Source: Bemisia tabaci (lineage: Eukaryota; Arthropoda; Insecta; Hemiptera; Aleyrodidae). From it: DNA of 64,000 nucleotides. Every line of letters starts with the position of its first letter. Positions within the stretch are counted from its first letter, which is position 1. The stretch covers positions 64,021,345 to 64,085,344 of the forward strand of contig NC_092794.1 of the NCBI RefSeq assembly GCF_918797505.1. The letters are read 5' to 3'. The notes beneath the pieces are model-generated. The model was not told the DNA's origin, did no database searches, and was given only the letters and a program-made list of their open reading frames with translations. Of the stretch, positions 45,701 through 55,461 are shown piece by piece. Position numbers and translations under genes: made by a program.

Positions 45701-47137
45701 CTTGATTGAAATGACTCAGTTTTATACGCTCTCCGCCGCGATGACCTACTCAAACCTCTCAGAAGCATCTGTTAATCGCTTTTCCACCATGCAGCTTCTA
45801 GAGTCCCTTTATACTGAGAGTCAAGACAATGTGAATCCATTTCTGATTGGTCCCCGTATTTTAGGCCTTCACAGTGTCTTAAACGGGAATAAAGATTACA
45901 TTTTTACCGATTGTGAAGATTAAAATCTGGAATGTACCAGGGAATTACGGATTTGGCAAACGGAATGAGAGAAGGAACGGAGAAAGGAATTTGAGAATGG
46001 GCCGATCAAAGATTACAAAAAACGTTCACAGGGCCGGATTTACATTTTTAGCGCCCTAGGCTAAACTTAGGGTGGCGCCCCTAAAAGTAGGCACTCTCGT
46101 GGGGGTGGGGGGGGGGGGTCCCCAGACGTCCCTCCCCTACAGATCTGAAGGAGGATGTTAGGTGTCAGGAAAATGTTCAAATTCACCTTTATAGAAACAC
46201 GATTTTCAACATTTCTGAGGTACGATTACGTTTGCAAATAAGAAGTAAGAAAAGACTCGTTAAATTAAAAAAAAAAAAAAAAAAAATTCTCTTTACTCAC
46301 TATTTTACAGTGGCTTCTTTCTTGCTTTTTTGTTTGCAAAATCATCGATTACGTCTTCATAATCAATCTGGCCTGTGATGCGCTGCTCAATAGTAAGTAG
46401 AGCAAGTCCCGTTAGTCTAGCCATTCCCATCGTTGACCGGAGGTAATTCTTGACCCGACGCAAGGTAGAGAAGGAGCGCTCTGCAGAACAGTTGGTTACG
46501 GGTGTAGCCAGAATCATGCGGAGGGCTATGTCGACGTTTGGGTAAATTTCCAAAACATCGCTGTCATATAGAAATTTATAAAGTCCCCGTAGACTTGTTG
46601 TTTTCTTTATCAGTTTATCGCCTTTCTTCTCCCACAAAGACGAGCCACACTGGATCAGGAAGGCTTTAAGGTGCAATGATTCATCAACTAATGTTGGTTC
46701 AAGATCATTAGGATATACCCTAGTAGCATGATTCACTTTCCCCTTCCTAACAAACGTATAAGGAATTAATACCGGTTATATAATCACCATTTTAACTAAA
46801 GTTTATATATCGTGTATATAAGTTTTATATAAAATGCCCATGAAAATAATTATTCATATTTTCAGAAGATAACGTTTATATAAAATTTATATAATTGAGG
46901 AAGGGTTTTTATAAATTTTCTTTATACGCATAGTATCCTTTTGCTTAATTTGCTTATTATAACTGTTATATAAATGACCTGAATGACTTTAACGTAAACC
47001 TATCTCATTTTCATGAATGATGATGATGATCTCATTTCAATGAACACCCTCGACTCTCAGACTGCGTGGGATAGGTATTATTAGAGGTACTAATGGCTCC
47101 GAGACGAGTTAAAAGGGGATATCTCGGCACACAATCC

Positions 47138-47200
47138 GAGGAGCCCTGTTACCTCAGTTGGTAGCGTGTCTGGCTCATAACCCTGCCCAGTTAGACAGCA
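47138..47200 (+). repeat. tRNA-like fragment (possible SINE head)
   Basis: It contains TTACCTCAGTTGGTAGCGTG followed by TCTGGCTCATAACC, resembling the D-arm and anticodon region of a tRNA (anticodon CAT). It lacks the remaining arms, so it is not a functional tRNA gene. Confidence 0.45.
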
Positions 47201-47579
47201 ATATTTTAAAAATATTGAAATTTAATATATTTTTAAAATGTTTTTCATGTATTTTTAAAATATTTTCAAAAGTACTTTTGAAATACAATCAATGAATATT
47301 TTTAAAACATTTTAAAAATATATTAAAAATATAAAAAATTAAAATTTTTAAAATAATATTTTATAATATTTTTAAAGTATATCATAATTATTTTTGTTAA
47401 TATTTTAAAAATATTATTAAATATTATTTTAAAAATTTTGATTTTTTTTAAAATGTTTAAATTAATATTATAAAAATTTAAAAGAAAAAAGGAAATGATA
47501 ATAATAATAAATAAATAACATAAATACATCGACATAAATTCAAACTAGAAAAAGGCCCAAATAATTAAAACTGGAAAAA

Positions 47580-47745
47580 GACGCAATTATAAAGTTAAAA
47601 AATAGAGAGAGAGAGAGAGTTAAAAAAATGAGAGTTAAAAAAAATAGAGAGAGTTAGAAAAAATGATAGTTAAAAATCATGATAGTTAAAAAAAAGAGAG
47701 AGCTAAAAAAATGAGAGAGAGTTAAAAAAAATGAAAATGAAAAAA
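47580..47745 (+). repeat. Purine-rich microsatellite
   Basis: Irregular repeats of GAGAGAGTTAAAAAAATGA within the TA-flanked element. It follows an AATATTTTTAAAAT-rich tract (47205-47470) that encodes only low-complexity frames. Confidence 0.85.
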
Positions 47746-47897
47746 TTACATCATGAAATAAAAAACAATAAATAAATAAATAATAAATAATAAAGTCTGG
47801 TAAAATATCATAAGAATCCGTCAATAAACAAAATATTACGGACTCAGAGGCCTGCGATAGTTAAGAGATTGAATTTAGGGGCCCATTCATATCAAGC

Positions 47898-48060
47898 CTG
47901 GCTGGTCTGGTGGTAAAGTACTGGACTTCGGATTGCAACTCCATCCCGAAGCGTGGGTTCTAATCCCGACTAGGACGGCGCGGATTTAAGGTAAGTCACA
48001 ACTCTACGATGATCCACCACCTGGTAGTAACGCATATGAAAACTTGCACACTTCATAACT
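47898..48060 (+). repeat. tRNA-derived SINE fragment
   Basis: A box-like TGGTCTGGTGGTAAAGTACT is followed about 45 bases later by the B box GGGTTCTAATCCCG, the spacing of an internal RNA polymerase III promoter. The body continues with TAAGGTAAGTCACAACTC and similar sequence. There is no intact cloverleaf and no long poly(A) tail. It lies inside the element that broke the transposase. Confidence 0.65.
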
Positions 48061-51000
48061 AGAGTGCGCTACCAGCCAGGAAGAATAATGAAAATTCATT
48101 TTATACACTCTTTGAATTTGGTTATATAACTTTTATACTAAGGGTTACATAATAAAATAAGTTTTTTAGTAAACTTTTAACTAAAAAACTTTACATCCAT
48201 TACATAAACAATGAATATTCTTTAGCTTGTGGTTATTTACGGTTTATACTTTTAAAAACAAATTTTTTATATAACTCTGCTACTAGGGTAAGGCTACAAG
48301 CTCAGCAGCTTTGTTTGAAATAATAGCGGAATCCTGCTGTAGGTCGATATCCTCAAAAAAGCCGAAAGTGGAGTGGAGATCATCGTACTTATCAGCCCGT
48401 TTACGTAACTCTACGCTCAAAGTGTCCAATATCACGTTGAATGTATTAACTCTGAAATCTTCACGTCCACTGAAAGACACTTCACCCTCTCGAGACTCGC
48501 CAAACGTAAGTTTTCGCTTTGGGCGTCTTAGTTTGTCGTACTTGTAAGTGGTCACGCTTGATTTTTCCTTCGCCAAAGTTTCTAAACGGTCGAAATCTTC
48601 ACGCAAATTTGACACGTAGTCGGAAAGAGCTTTGTACTGACGTTTAACTTCTCCGAGATCTATGGCTTGGCTTTGAAGTTTTTTGCTCACTTTGTTGAAT
48701 GTTTCTAAAATACTTCCCCATATGGTGACCATCAAAGCTGTTTCTAAGGAGTCCAATTTATCTTTTAGGCAACGTGCCTCATGCCTGGTATCGCCTGGTT
48801 GGTGCTCATCACTGGCAATTTCGTCAAGAGACTTAATTACTCCAGTCCAATCTTTAACAAGGGTAAGACAAGCATCATGTCGAGCTGCCCATCGTGTTTT
48901 GGATAGGCTGTGAAGGACTCGAGTGCAATTCTTGCAAAGCACTTCCCATCGTTTCGTAGAGCAAGAGAAAAAATTGTAAAGCTCTTGCAGGAGAGAGAAA
49001 AACGATATTGCCATAACACAAGACTCGACAGCCGAGGAACCTACAAGATTTAGAGAATGAGCCGCACACGGCACATATTCAGCATGGGAACATAATTCCT
49101 TGATTCGCGCCTGAACGCCGGAGTAAATACCCGACATATTCGATGCGTTATCATATGATTGTCCCCTACAGTTTGAGACATCCAAACCACACTCCTCGAA
49201 CACCTTTATCACTGCTTCGACTACTTCTTCAGCTTTGTGGCCGATGTTGGGTAAAAAACACAGGAACCTTTCGACTGGCTCCCCATTTTTCACATACCTC
49301 AGTATGAAAGTGAGTTCATCTGTGTGTGAAATGTCGGGAGTGGAATCCAAAACAATGCCAAAATACTTAGAATCTTTTGCTTCTTGCAATATAATGGTTT
49401 TCACTTTTTGAGCCATGAGTAAAATAAATTCCTCAGAGACTGTGGATGATAGGTATGAAGTGTGCCCTGAACCGACAGTGCCATAACGGTCTATATGCTT
49501 TTTAAGAAACGGGTCAAATTCTGATAGAAATTCCAGTAAACCAAGATAATTGCCCTTTGAATTTGATTCTTCTCCAATTTTCTCACTTGAGCCTCTGAAT
49601 GCCAGGCCGTAAATGGCTAGAAATTTCACAGCCGCGACAACTCTTCTTAACAAAGCTCTCCAGTAGCTTACTTCCTTTTCCGTCTGTTCAAGCAGGTGTG
49701 AATCTGCACGTCCTTTCGTATTCGCTCGGACTTTCAGGTTTCCTAAACATGTTTTGTGTCCGCGTGAATTTTCATGATCCTTTAATCGCTGGGTTGCATT
49801 TTTCCAATCATTATACCCGGTCACAAATACACTGTCTGAATTCGCGGGTGATCCGAACAACATACAAGGAACGCAGTAAACACAACCCTTAGATTTAGAA
49901 TACACCATCCACGATCGATTTTGGGTTTCACCATTGAGCAATGTTCTCGTGAACATACTTTTTGAGGCATACCGTGCTTGGTCTGGATAAAGTCTTTTCG
50001 ATGCACTGAAATCTACGCCACAGTTTTGGGACACACCGTGAGCCGCCACGTAATCGCGAAGATTTTCATCGATTTTCCACAGCGCTGGATCCGAGAGAAA
50101 AACCGCACCAATCAAATTCTCCCCCGATTCAATATCACTTTCGAGTTTTTCCGCCGAGTCTCCGACACTCTTTACACTGTCACTCTCGTTATCACCCGAT
50201 ATACGTGTGCTGGGACCAGGATCAACTGTTAAAGGAACGTCGCGATCGCTGTTATCGGGCTTTTCTGTTACGGGATCGCATTTGCTTTTATCATCACTGC
50301 CAAAAAAAGCTGAAATTTTAGGCACTTTCTTTAAAACCTCGGCTTCATTTTTTGCCCGGGCCTCTCTTCTCTTTTTGAATTCGCTTCCACTAGGTTTAGA
50401 ACTCATTTTGACGGTCACGGCGCGGGGCGGTGGGCTTTTCACTTGGCACCACGGACATCCAACGACAACTAAGTCTGATCCACCCGCGCCCCGTACAAGC
50501 TGGGGACTTGAGAAACATAAGCTCCATTTAGTCATGTAAAAAGAATTTTATCAAAGTCAGCTCATTGCTGACTCAAAATATTGCAGAGTGAAGAACCGGA
50601 GCCAAGATAACTGATAAGTTGGTGTTTTATGACGGAGACCAAAGGGATCAAATCTCCGGTTGTGAGCCGCCTCGCCGGATCGGCTGCGCCAGGCTAGGGT
50701 GCCTGGCCAGAGAAATGCCCGGCGGGCCGGAACTAGCCATCGCCAGCAGAACCGCACGAGTTTTATCAGTCCATTCTTTTCGTTGCGCCTTTGCCCGAGT
50801 AGTAGCTAGTACCCCGTGGCCGTGTGCTTATGACACGCGAAGGAAATTTTGTCAACCGCAACGTAGACATTTTTAATGAGTCACGTTTTTGAATAAATTC
50901 TCAAAAATTTTGCGCCCCTCAGAATGTTGCGCCCTAGGCTATAGCCTAGTTAGCCTATTGGTAAATCCGGCCCTGAACGTTCAATTTCTGTAATCTTTAT

Positions 51001-51148
51001 TCTCGTCTGTGACTCCATGAGAGGGTGTTGTCTTGACTCTCAGTATAAAGGGACTCCAGCAGCTTCGAGGGATTCTGTCACTCAGGAATCGATTTCACTT
51101 CAACCGTGTAAGACAACGAACTTTGGTAGGTGTTAATGACGCCATGGT

Positions 51149-51408
51149 CCAAACTGCCGTACTAAAGAAAAACGCCGTATGAACCTTCAGGCGTTGTCAT
51201 ATCTCCTTCGATAAAAAACGAATTTACCGGGAAAGTTGAGAATATTTTTCTTCGACGATTTTAGACTATCTTGTTCGCAATGTAATCGAAAATGTCCGAA
51301 GAATTCGAGGAAAGCTATGTATAACTCACCTCAAATATACACGTTTTATCTAAGGAAATTTGGCAACTCTCGAATGTTCATACGGTGTTCTTCCTCAGCA
51401 CGGCAGCA
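51149..51408. mobile_element. MITE family B, copy 1
   Basis: The terminal inverted repeats CTGCCGTACTAAAGAAAAAC and the complement of TTCTTCCTCAGCACGGCAG are followed inward by GCCGTATGAAC. The copy at 57529-57779 shares ends and interior (GAATATTTT, GACTATTTTGT, TTTGGCAACTCTCGAATGTT). Confidence 0.85.
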
Positions 51409-51423
51409 CATGATATAATAATA

Positions 51424-51799
51424 ATTGGACGTATCTCTACAAAACGGAACCATAGACGAATGGAAATGATGGGGTGTGCTCTAGCAAGCTGCACTAGAAA
51501 CAATCTTAAAGTGGGCGTGATTCCCTTTGGCGAAATGGAAAGGCGGGATTTTAAATTCTGTCAAACGGAACTATGTGCTTTGTGAATGCGGCACTCGTGA
51601 GCCATGGGTATGTAACAAGAACGTTGTGGACAGGGCTCATGAGTTAATAACTCCCGAGGGCGACCGCGTCGGCGGCTTCGTCGCTGCTGACGTCAGCGGC
51701 GCTTCATAATTCCCATTCATCCTTACGACCCTCGACTAACGAGCACACAACTTCTTTCCCACCTGTCTCTGGTTCCGTTTGGCTGAAATACGTCCAATT
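51424..51799. mobile_element. MITE of the GGACGTAT family (partner of 9719-10016)
   Basis: The ends AATTGGACGTATCTCT and the inverted ATACGTCCAATT are followed by AACGGAACC and GGTTCCGTT. The inner part is CpG-rich (GACCGCGTCGGCGGC) and contains imperfect palindromes. There is no coding evidence. Confidence 0.8.
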
Positions 51800-52130
51800 T
51801 GACGTCTAAAAGATATCCTTGACAAACATGTTACACTTTTTCCTATCGCATTATGCAAAAAACGAGGAAATGTCTTCAGGAGAGGGGGGCGCAGACGATA
51901 TTTACTCAAAATTTAAGGGCAACGAGTATTTTCTTCCCTTCTCTCGTGTTTTATCTCTCTTCGTTCTTCGCCTTTAATCGCGCGAGACTGAAAATTGCTG
52001 TAGTAGCTTCACCTCCAGCCCTTGAGCTATTCAGTGATTTTGTAATTTACGAGTGAAGTATGTGATCTGGTTGGTGAGCCACCAATTTTCCTGGCGTTTA
52101 ATAATCCAATATCTCACGGAGACTTTTAGT

Positions 52131-52391
52131 TGGATTGCATTTTGCAGAAAGGAACCACTAGCATTGCAATGATCCTAAGATTGTGCAACTTCATCTTTTG
52201 CAATAAAATTGCGGAAATCGTGAAAAAGTATGAACTTTAGATGGTAATTTTTGTCTTAAATTTACAGTTTTTAGCGAGTAAAATAGAAGCTATATTAGTG
52301 GATAATCGGGTTTTTCCTCCAAGACAAAAGAAGTTGCACAATCTTAACAACATTGCAATGCTAGTGGTTCCTTTTTCCAAAATGCAATCCA
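52131..52391. mobile_element. MITE with TGGATTGCATTTTGC ends, copy 2
   Basis: The terminal inverted repeats TGGATTGCATTTTGCAGAAA continue with GGAACCACTAGCATTG. It pairs with 44690-44947 as a family. Confidence 0.82.
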
Positions 52392-52541
52392 GTTTTTCTT
52401 TGCTAAATCTCGGAGTATCTGTTAGTATGTGATATACGCAGCTTAGGTTCTGAATTGAGCAGTTTTTAGGGTAAATCGAAAGTCTATACTAATTCTTTGA
52501 GAAATTCAAACAAATTTGATTTGAAAAAAAAAGGGGAAAAA

Positions 52542-52677
52542 AAATTGGCCTCCGGCCAATTTATGCGCGGCGCTTCGCGCCGCGTACCGGCGCTACGCGC
52601 CGGCATTTGGGGGGCTTCGCCCCCCATCCGCTTAGCGGATTGGTGCGGGGACCGCACGGGACTTTCTCGCTCGAGCG
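52542..52677. repeat. Array of consecutive short GC-rich hairpins
   Basis: Six perfect stem-loops, each with a three-base loop, follow one another with gaps of a few bases: 52542-52562 (9-bp stem, loop TCC), 52566-52584 (8, TTC), 52587-52603 (7, TAC), 52608-52626 (8, TTC), 52626-52640 (6, TTA) and 52643-52657 (6, GGA). A loopless palindrome CGCTCGAGCG follows at 52668-52677. Most stems after the first are almost pure G/C, while the DNA on both sides is A/T-rich. No protein-like frame explains it. Confidence 0.9.
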
Positions 52678-53700
52678 GCGCGCGCATAGACACTTTTACT
52701 GGAATATTTAGAAAAATACTGCCAATTTTACAAAATCATAAAGTTTGATTGGAATTTTGATCACAGGATAATAGTTATGAAATTTGTATTCAAACCATTG
52801 AACTTCATTGTAAATGTCTTCGCGATATGTGGTGAATTCATATATTCGGACTCGACTTGTTGATTTTATGAGGCATCTTCAATTAAATATGTAATTGATT
52901 AACTAAGTCTCCTGTCAAAGATGGCGATCCGTAAAAATCTTAGCTTTTCTACGATTCATTAGGATCCATTAGATTCATTGACATCATACTTCAGATACGA
53001 TTTTATATTATAATCTCTCCTTAAGCACGGTCAAAAGCCATCAAATATCTACTTGAATGGGTAGAATGACTATTCGATGTTCAAATAGTCTTAAAACTAA
53101 ACGGTTTTCGCTTAGCATCTCCCAAATTTTAAATTTGGCGGGCGAATCTACCTGCTGGAAGGTTCACGACACGCCCGCCAGGAGCGCCATCTCCTTACCG
53201 CGTATCCCCGTAACTCAAAGCGAAAACAATAGAGAGCGCCATCGACAAACGTCAACCAGAGACAAGTCAACAAACGTCACGTTACAACAATTATAACCTC
53301 CTTCATTAACGAGCATTAAATCAGTCATATTTGTGCCGAATTATTACATTATATTTGTGCTTAGTACCTCGTAAAAAGGAACCGCAAAAGATGGAATCTG
53401 CCGGGATTCTAAATTCATTAACAACAAACATATTAGTTTTTAATAAAGATCTAAGTGTCAGTTCTTGGCGTTAGCTTGATGATTCATAGTACCTTTGTAA
53501 TGTGAGTATGTATCTAATTAGTTGTCTAATTTTGCTTTGTGATTACCTACGGAGTAATTTTGGAAATAGTATATGATGCATTATATAATGCATTTGAATT
53601 CCTAGGTTTCACCTGACTCAAAGCGTTTGCTGCTATTATCTAGAAGCGCTCCGACTCATTTATCAGAGAATTGAGCGTTTCCTATCGGCCCCTCTGCAAT
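52678..53700. other. Non-coding spacer
   Basis: A/T-rich DNA with a GC-richer patch (53130-53270) that contains GCGCCATCTCC / GCGCCATCGAC words. No exon or clear element boundary was identified. Confidence 0.4.
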
Positions 53701-54445
53701 TATGAGATTAGTCCATGAATCCTTTAGGAACTTAAATTAATGACTCAGATGGTGCTTTTGAGCCAACTTTCAAAGAATTAAAGGCATTTTTTCAAAATCT
53801 ACAGTCCATGAGCTCTCCGTGTGACCGAAGTGCTCTCCTCGCTATATGACGCGTAACCCTTCAATTTTTAGTTTAGTCCAAAGACCTCGTAGGAACTTAA
53901 ATTAATGAACCAGGTGGTGCTCTTATGCCAACTTTCGAAGAATTGAAGGAATTTTTTTTATTTTTTTTATTTTTTTTAAAATTTACAGTCCTTGAAAATG
54001 AGCTGTTTCGCGGAGCAAAGTGCCTACTTTTGGGCCTCGTAATCTCTTGAATTTTGAGTTTAGTCCAAAGATCTTTTTGGAACTTAAATTAATGACCCAG
54101 GTGATGTGCTTGATGCCCATTGTTAAAGAATTAAAGACATTTTTCAAAATTTACAGTCTTTCAAAATGAGCTTTCCGTGTGATTTTGCTAAAAATGGACA
54201 ATTGAGCGTAGCCCCCCCAAATTTTAGCGTACCTCAAAATCGTTGGACGTGCATAAGGAGACCATAGATATGGTGTCCTGTGCCAATTTTGAATGAAATC
54301 GAACAGATAGATTCTGAGATAGCGCTGTAGACAGATTTGGGGGACGCCGGACGGACGGACACACATTTTTCCAAGTATGGTTATTTTTACTCCTGGGACC
54401 TTAAAACGTCTAGAAATGATGAAATTTCAACTTTTTTTTTTTTTT
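53700..54445. repeat. Diverged tandem repeat of about 160-190 bp, ending in a GGACGGACGGACAC tract
   Basis: Three copies start near 53710, 53872 and 54059; each contains TTTAGTCCAAAGA (or a variant), GGAACTTAAATTAATGA, AAAGAATTAAAG and TTTACAGTC. After the third copy come CTCAAAATCGTTGGACG, GGACGGACGGACACA and a poly(T) run (54430-54450). The whole looks like a dispersed non-coding repeat with internal duplication. Confidence 0.65.
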
Positions 54446-55370
54446 TTTTTTGGAGGATGACAATACTTCCTCTCTACCCTATGGGAGCGAGAAAGTAAAA
54501 ATCATGTTAAGTCTTATCGTGTAAAATGTTTGCCAAGTGTTACCAACGTAACGGATAATTACAGCTTTTCAAACGGTAGGGTGGCCTTATTCGAAGCACA
54601 AATCGCGGTGGATCGTGAAAGCAGTTGGCATCGCTCGGTTATGGGAGTTCATGAGCTCAATTGAAATTTTTTGTTTTATGGCCTACTTCAAGCCTTGTTT
54701 GTTCTTACAAGAGGACTCACTGTCCCATCCGTCCACTAGTAGCCGGAGAAATAGATTTTTACAACCCTACCTTTCACTACCAACTGTGATTCTTCATCTC
54801 TTAGAATAATAATTATTCTACGATCGCCGACTCAATGATAAACTCCGCTCAAATTACTTTACGGCTCACGATAAAAGACCCGAGGTTTATTTCACAACGA
54901 TTAAATTATATTTTTATTCGTTTTGTCGTTCGAATATTTAAAACTTCATTAATTCTTTTTTTTAATTTGTTTGCTCACCGTCCTATCTTTGATTTGCACT
55001 CGGCTAATAGGCGATGAATGTCAATATTCGTTCGTCGGGTCAAGGGTTTACCCGTTGAGGCAACGACGGTCCTTTACGGCCGCTACAGCGCGGTGCAGTA
55101 CCGCGCTTCACTCCTAACCTATAATTTTCTGGTGTGCACATTAAGCACGTCTGTAAAGGACGGCAATCGACCACCATGCAGCTGCTTCCACAGGAGGAGG
55201 ACGCTTCGTAATGATCGTTTTGAATTCACGCGGTGACTCGTGAGCAAAACAAAAGAAAACCCAAATCTACTTGAAGAGGAAGGAAGGGTAGTCGATGTGG
55301 AGATAGATGCGTAGAAAGAGTAACTTTCTGAGGGCAGAGGAGGATCCAGCAATGCGGCAAATCCGGATTC
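54446..55370. other. Region without a recognised gene
   Basis: Contains a GC-richer part at 55020-55220 (CGGCCGCTACAGCGCGGTGC). Open frames of 60-77 codons occur on both strands without recognisable domains. Confidence 0.35.
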
Positions 55371-55371
55371 C

Positions 55372-55461
55372 CTCCATTTAAACTTATGTTAAATAATCGA
55401 CTCTTGTCGGAGCACCTGGGCCCTATAAGAATCGATATATTTCCGTAGGTTTAAATGGAGG
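55372..55461. mobile_element. Possible very short inverted-repeat element
   Basis: CCTCCATTTAAACTTA and the inverted TAGGTTTAAATGGAGG frame about 60 unique bases. It could be a tiny MITE or a solo remnant. Confidence 0.4.

Larger units (their letters stand above)
46718..48288. mobile_element. 1571-bp TA-flanked element inside the transposase gene
   Basis: The ends CCCTAGTAGCA and TGCTACTAGGG are flanked by TA (46716-46717, 48289-48290). The interior is very A/T-rich, with TTTATATAA words at both sides, a GAGAGTTAAAAAA microsatellite and two tRNA-like stretches. No transposase frame was found, so it is non-autonomous. Confidence 0.85.
46305..50406 (-). pseudogene. hAT transposase (ZMYM1/TTF-zinc-finger type) split by a 1.57-kb insertion
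   Basis: The 5' part runs 50406-48289 and the 3' part 46715-46305. I chose the Met at 50406 (MSSKPSGSEFKKRREARAK), the usual start for this family, although the frame is open further upstream to 50535. In order: a TTF-type zinc finger (CVYCVPCMLFG ... HENSRGHKTC); a DUF4371-like region; the RNase-H-like core with LDSTPDISH, GQSYDNASNMSG and CAAHSLNL; and in the 3' part the hAT dimerisation block with CSAERSFSTLRRVKNYLRS, carrying the catalytic Glu. The insertion introduces a stop two codons past the junction. Removing it and one TA rejoins the parts in frame (VAL to YPND), for about 842 residues with no other break visible. The loss of function is therefore probably recent. Confidence 0.92.
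46029..50975 (-). mobile_element. Autonomous-type hAT transposon, 4947 bp
   Basis: It begins CAGGGCCGGATTTA and ends with the inverted copy; subterminal GCGCCCTAGGC words occur at both ends. The exact 8-bp duplication AACGTTCA flanks it (46021-46028 and 50976-50983). It encodes a minus-strand transposase with all expected domains, interrupted by another element. The same termini are carried by the short elements at 21591 and 29273, making this a candidate source of their transposition. Confidence 0.95.
45793..51064. mobile_element. Older MITE of about 290 bp that hosts the hAT transposon
   Basis: Inverted terminal repeats of about 37 bp, AGTCCCTTTATACTGAGAGT with TCAAGACAA, lie at 45793-45829 and 51028-51064. 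Subtracting the hAT insertion leaves about 290 bp. Confidence 0.7.

Noticed and set aside
45447..45923. 158-codon open frame in the CpG-rich block
   Set aside because: No recognisable domain, a biased N-terminal half (Lys/Arg runs), and its 3' part overlaps the inverted end of a MITE.
47138..47200. A functional tRNA gene
   Set aside because: Only D-arm and anticodon-like parts are present; no acceptor stem or T arm closes the structure.
50407..50535. The upstream extension of the hAT transposase to the Met at 50535
   Set aside because: The extra 43 residues are Pro/Gly-rich and unlike the family, whose proteins normally begin near the MSSKPSG Met at 50406.
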